DNA of 64,000 nt from contig CAYVRP010000002.1 in NCBI GenBank assembly GCA_964454025.1, positions 1 to 64,000 of the forward strand. The letters run 5' to 3'. Below, piece by piece: positions 61,784 to 64,000 of this stretch; within the stretch, counting starts at the first letter, position 1, and each line of letters opens with the position of its first letter. The notes beneath the pieces are model-generated. The model had not been told where the DNA came from and searched no databases. It saw only the letters and a list, made by a program, of their open reading frames with translations. Position numbers and translations under genes: made by a program. The stretch is from JAFGBI01 sp964454025. GTDB taxonomy: Bacteria > Myxococcota_A > Polyangia > Polyangiales > Polyangiaceae.

Positions 61784-62614
61784 TCAGGGTTTCGGCGCCG
61801 GAGCGGGCAGGCGCGCACCACCTCCAGGTTCGGCGTCGATCGCCGACCCGGTTGGCGCTCGATCCGCGAGCGCCGCCTCGGCCTTGGCCTGGTGCGGCGT
61901 GCCGCGATCCTGCGCGAGGATCTCGCGAGCGACGGCGCGCGCCTCGCCCTTGCGCCCGAGCCGAACGAGCGCCTCGAGCCGGAGCGCGCGCGCCTCCGGG
62001 GCCAGACGCCCCGCCGCGCCATGCTCGCGCGCGTGCCGCTCGAGCAGGACCAGCGCCGCCTCGGGATCGCCCGAGTCGAGGGCTCGGCGCACCCGATCGA
62101 CGAGGGAGACCGCGGCCTGCAACGCGGCGTCCTCAAGGCTCGACGCGGCGGGCGCGAGGAGCGAGGCGGGCGACGCCGGCAGCGCCGCACCAGGGGCGTC
62201 GAGGGCAGGCGTCGCCGGGGCACCGGCGGGGACCGACGCGGCGAGGGCGGCGGGCGCGGCCGCGGTCGCGCTCGCCGCGGTCGGCGCGACGAGCGGCGAG
62301 GGCGGCGGGCTCACCACCGCGACCCCGGCGCAGAAGATGGCGCCGGCGAGGAACCCGCCGAGCAGCGGCTTGGCGAGCGCTGCGAGCGAGAGCGCGCCCC
62401 CGGCGGTGACGGCGCCGCCGGCGGCCGCGGCGGTCGAGGGCGCGCCGGCGGCCGCGGCGGCCGCGGTCGCGCCGAGCGCGGCGGCGCCCGCGGCGGCGCC
62501 CGCCAGCGCCCGCTCCAGGGCGCCCGCGCTCGGCGCCTCGGCGCGCGCGGCGCGGAGCAGCGCCGCCACGTCGTCGGGAGCGTCGCCGTCGATCCAGCGC
62601 TCGAGATCGCTCAC
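61784..62614 (-). CDS. Membrane partner of the ECF sigma factor (anti-sigma-like, 276 aa)
   Basis: GTG at 62614 overlapping the sigma-factor stop by four bases. The first 40 residues are charged (SDLERWIDGDAPDDVAALLRAARAEAP) and would face the cytoplasm. An Ala/Gly-rich stretch leads into a membrane helix KPLLGGFLAGAIFCAGVAVV (about 95-114). The remainder is Ala/Pro-rich and then helical with TPR-like character (LVDRVRRALDSGDPEAALVL). No zinc-finger anti-sigma motif is present. The position and topology fit an anti-sigma factor or co-regulator, which is inference only. Confidence 0.7.
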   Translation of the reverse strand: MSDLERWIDGDAPDDVAALLRAARAEAPSAGALERALAGAAAGAAALGATAAAAAAGAPSTAAAAGGAVTAGGALSLAALAKPLLGGFLAGAIFCAGVAVVSPPPSPLVAPTAASATAAAPAALAASVPAGAPATPALDAPGAALPASPASLLAPAASSLEDAALQAAVSLVDRVRRALDSGDPEAALVLLERHAREHGAAGRLAPEARALRLEALVRLGRKGEARAVAREILAQDRGTPHQAKAEAALADRAPTGSAIDAEPGGGARLPAPAPKP

Positions 62615-63162
62615 CGCTCGGCTCCTATCGTGACGGCGGTGAGCCCGCGCCGCCGCGCCCGCGCGAGGAACTCGGCGCGCGCCCGCCGCAGCCGCGAGGC
62701 CGCGGTGCCCGGCGGGATGCCGAGCGCGTCGGCGACCTCGCGCTTCTCGAGCCCCTCGATCTCGAAGAGCACGAACGCGGCGCGCAGCTCCGGCTCGAGC
62801 TCGTCCAGGATGGCGTCGAGGGCCGCGAGCGCGCGCCGCGCCGCGGCGACGGCCTCGGGATCGGAGCCGTCCGCGGGGGCGACGTCGCCGGCGCCGAGCG
62901 ACTCCTCGCGGCGCCGCCCGCCGCTGCGCCGGGCCTTCTGGACCGTGTGCCAGGCGACCCGGTAGAGGAAGGCCCGCTCGCTGCCGGGCCAGAGCTCGTC
63001 GAGGCGCTCGAGCGCCGTCCACAGGGTCCGCTGTGCGGCGTCGTCGGCGTCGGCCGGGGGGAGCCCGAGCCGCCGGCAGACCCGCCACACGAACGCGAAA
63101 TGCTCGCGCACGAAGGCGTCGCCGCGCGAGCGCAGGTCAGGGGCGGGGCTCGGCGGGGCCAT
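62611..63162 (-). CDS. ECF-type RNA polymerase sigma factor
   Basis: About 183 residues from ATG 63162; an ATG at 63204 is also possible, and neither has a clear ribosome site. Region 2 includes FVREHFAFVWRVCRRLG, DADDAAQRTLWTALERL and AFLYRVAWHTVQKARR. Region 4 includes LEPELRAAFVLFEIEGLEKR and IPPGTAASRLRRARAEF. It is coupled to the membrane protein gene by a GTGA overlap. It may also drive the lipoprotein and protease genes that follow on the same strand, 68 bases beyond the partner. Confidence 0.86.
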   Translation of the reverse strand: MAPPSPAPDLRSRGDAFVREHFAFVWRVCRRLGLPPADADDAAQRTLWTALERLDELWPGSERAFLYRVAWHTVQKARRSGGRRREESLGAGDVAPADGSDPEAVAAARRALAALDAILDELEPELRAAFVLFEIEGLEKREVADALGIPPGTAASRLRRARAEFLARARRRGLTAVTIGAER

Positions 63163-63501
63163 CGGGGTCGGTCGGCGGAGGCTCTCGGCAATCTCCTGGC
63201 ACATCCCCGGAGCGGGGAGCCCGGGATCACGGAAAGCGCAGCGTAGCACCTGGCTCGCGGCGACCGCCCGGGCGCGAGCGCCCCGGCCGGCTGCCGACCG
63301 CGGAGCTGCGGCGGCGTCAGGGGCGTGCTCGCGGGACCGCGCCCGGCGCCGCCGGGCTCGGGGTTCGGCGCCTGCCGCTCACGCGGCGAGCCCTCCGGCG
63401 ACCCATGGCCCCTCGCCCCCCCCGGGCCCGGGCGGGAGGGCGGCGGGGTGGCGACGCCGGGATCACGTCGGCCGGCGTCGGCCGTTCGAGGTTCGCCGAG
63501 C

Positions 63502-64000
63502 TCACTCCTCGACGCCGTACTCGCTGAGCTTCCGGTACAGGGTCTTGCGGTTCAGCCCGAGCTTCTGCGCGGCGAGCGACTTGTTCCCACCGGCGACCTC
63601 GAGCACGCGGAGGATGTACCTCCGCTCGACCTCCTCCAGCGGGACGAGCTCCTCGAGGTTGTCGCCTGCCACCACCACGTGCTTGGCCTGATACCCCCGG
63701 ATCCGCTCCGGCAGATCCTCGGGGCGCACGGTGTCGTAGGTGGTCAGCGCGACGGCGTGCTCCATGGTGTTGCGCAGCTCCCGGACGTTGCCCGGCCAGG
63801 GATAGGCCAGGAGCCTGCGCACCGTCTCCGCGGAGAGGCCGCGGACGTCTTTGGCGGCCAGCGGGGAGAAGTGGCCGAGGAAGTGCTGCGCCAGGAGCAG
63901 GACGGCGCTGCCGCGCGCGCGCAGCGGCGGCAGGGGGACGTGGAGCACCGCGATACGAAAGTAGAGATCTTCACGGAAGCGACCGGCCTCGACGGCCGAC
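63502..64000 (-). CDS. Sigma-54-dependent transcriptional regulator (NtrC family), C-terminal part
   Basis: The frame is open from the right edge. It begins inside the AAA+ sigma-54 activation domain with VEAGRFREDLYFRIAVLHVP, LPPLRARGSAVLLLAQHFLG and the sensor 2 motif YPWPGNVRELRN. The C-terminus is a Fis-type DNA-binding helix-turn-helix (NKSLAAQKLGLNRKTLYRKL). The stop is at 63504-63502. The receiver or sensory domain and the GAFTGA loop lie outside the window. The usual PLRERxxDI segment is altered to PLRARGSAV, a minor change. What it activates is unknown. Confidence 0.88.
   Translation of the reverse strand, partial: SAVEAGRFREDLYFRIAVLHVPLPPLRARGSAVLLLAQHFLGHFSPLAAKDVRGLSAETVRRLLAYPWPGNVRELRNTMEHAVALTTYDTVRPEDLPERIRGYQAKHVVVAGDNLEELVPLEEVERRYILRVLEVAGGNKSLAAQKLGLNRKTLYRKLSEYGVEE

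Overview
The window is a 64 kb piece of a very GC-rich bacterial chromosome, almost certainly from a myxobacterium (Myxococcota, probably Polyangia/Sorangiineae). This rests on gene content, not a database search: DUF4215-type cysteine repeats (CGDG...GEECDDGN), two proteins with a fibro-slime domain, many lipoproteins with Gly/Ser/Thr/Ala-rich linkers behind the lipobox, a protein S-like beta/gamma-crystallin, a possible MYXO-CTERM-like tail, a very large TPR protein and ECF sigma modules. No rRNA, tRNA, CRISPR array, phage or transposase was seen.

Layout. 0-10.6 kb: the start of a histone H1-like gene, a BatA-like/double-VWA membrane pair, a B12-binding radical SAM protein, an nhaA antiporter gene broken by an in-frame amber codon, a small membrane protein and a DNRLRE-like lipoprotein. 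10.7-20.2 kb: two tandem giant cysteine-rich lipoproteins (1317 and 1774 aa), each an array of DUF4215-type repeats around a central fibro-slime domain. 20.5-29 kb: a D-Ala-D-Ala ligase-like ATP-grasp enzyme, an ArsR-methyltransferase fusion translationally coupled to adenosylhomocysteinase, glycogen phosphorylase, and an OppD/OppF ATPase pair without permeases. 29-41 kb: a 1839-aa TPR protein, cysteine-repeat lipoproteins, a ketopantoate reductase family enzyme, a lipoprotein with a carbohydrate-binding-like domain, and a secreted crystallin behind a candidate sigma-54 promoter. 41-52 kb: an MFS transporter, a frameshifted Kazal-inhibitor lipoprotein, a SEC-C protein, a predicted beta-barrel protein, a large surface lipoprotein, a methyltransferase, a putative aminopeptidase, a GNAT enzyme and a glycosyltransferase. 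52-64 kb: an envelope protein/ECF sigma/FecR/dockerin-lipoprotein operon, a second B12 radical SAM enzyme with a small lipoprotein, a quinone oxidoreductase, a trypsin-like protease with a lipoprotein, a second ECF sigma factor with a membrane partner, and the end of an NtrC-type regulator.

How the genes fit together. The dominant theme is the cell surface: at least a dozen predicted lipoproteins or secreted proteins, several built from expandable repeats, consistent with matrix, adhesion or fruiting-body functions. Coupled groups are the VWA pair (GTGA overlap), the SahR-like regulator with ahcY (ATGA overlap), OppD/OppF (GTGA overlap), ECF-FecR-dockerin (1-bp and 11-bp overlaps), the second ECF pair (GTGA overlap), and the protease/lipoprotein pair (19-bp overlap).

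Two genes look broken by single events: nhaA (Trp-to-amber at codon 328) and the Kazal lipoprotein (frameshift at a five-base homopolymer). Raw reads are needed to tell mutation from sequencing error. The clearest evolutionary signal is that the longer giant repeat protein differs from its neighbour by exactly two block duplications, of five and six repeats.
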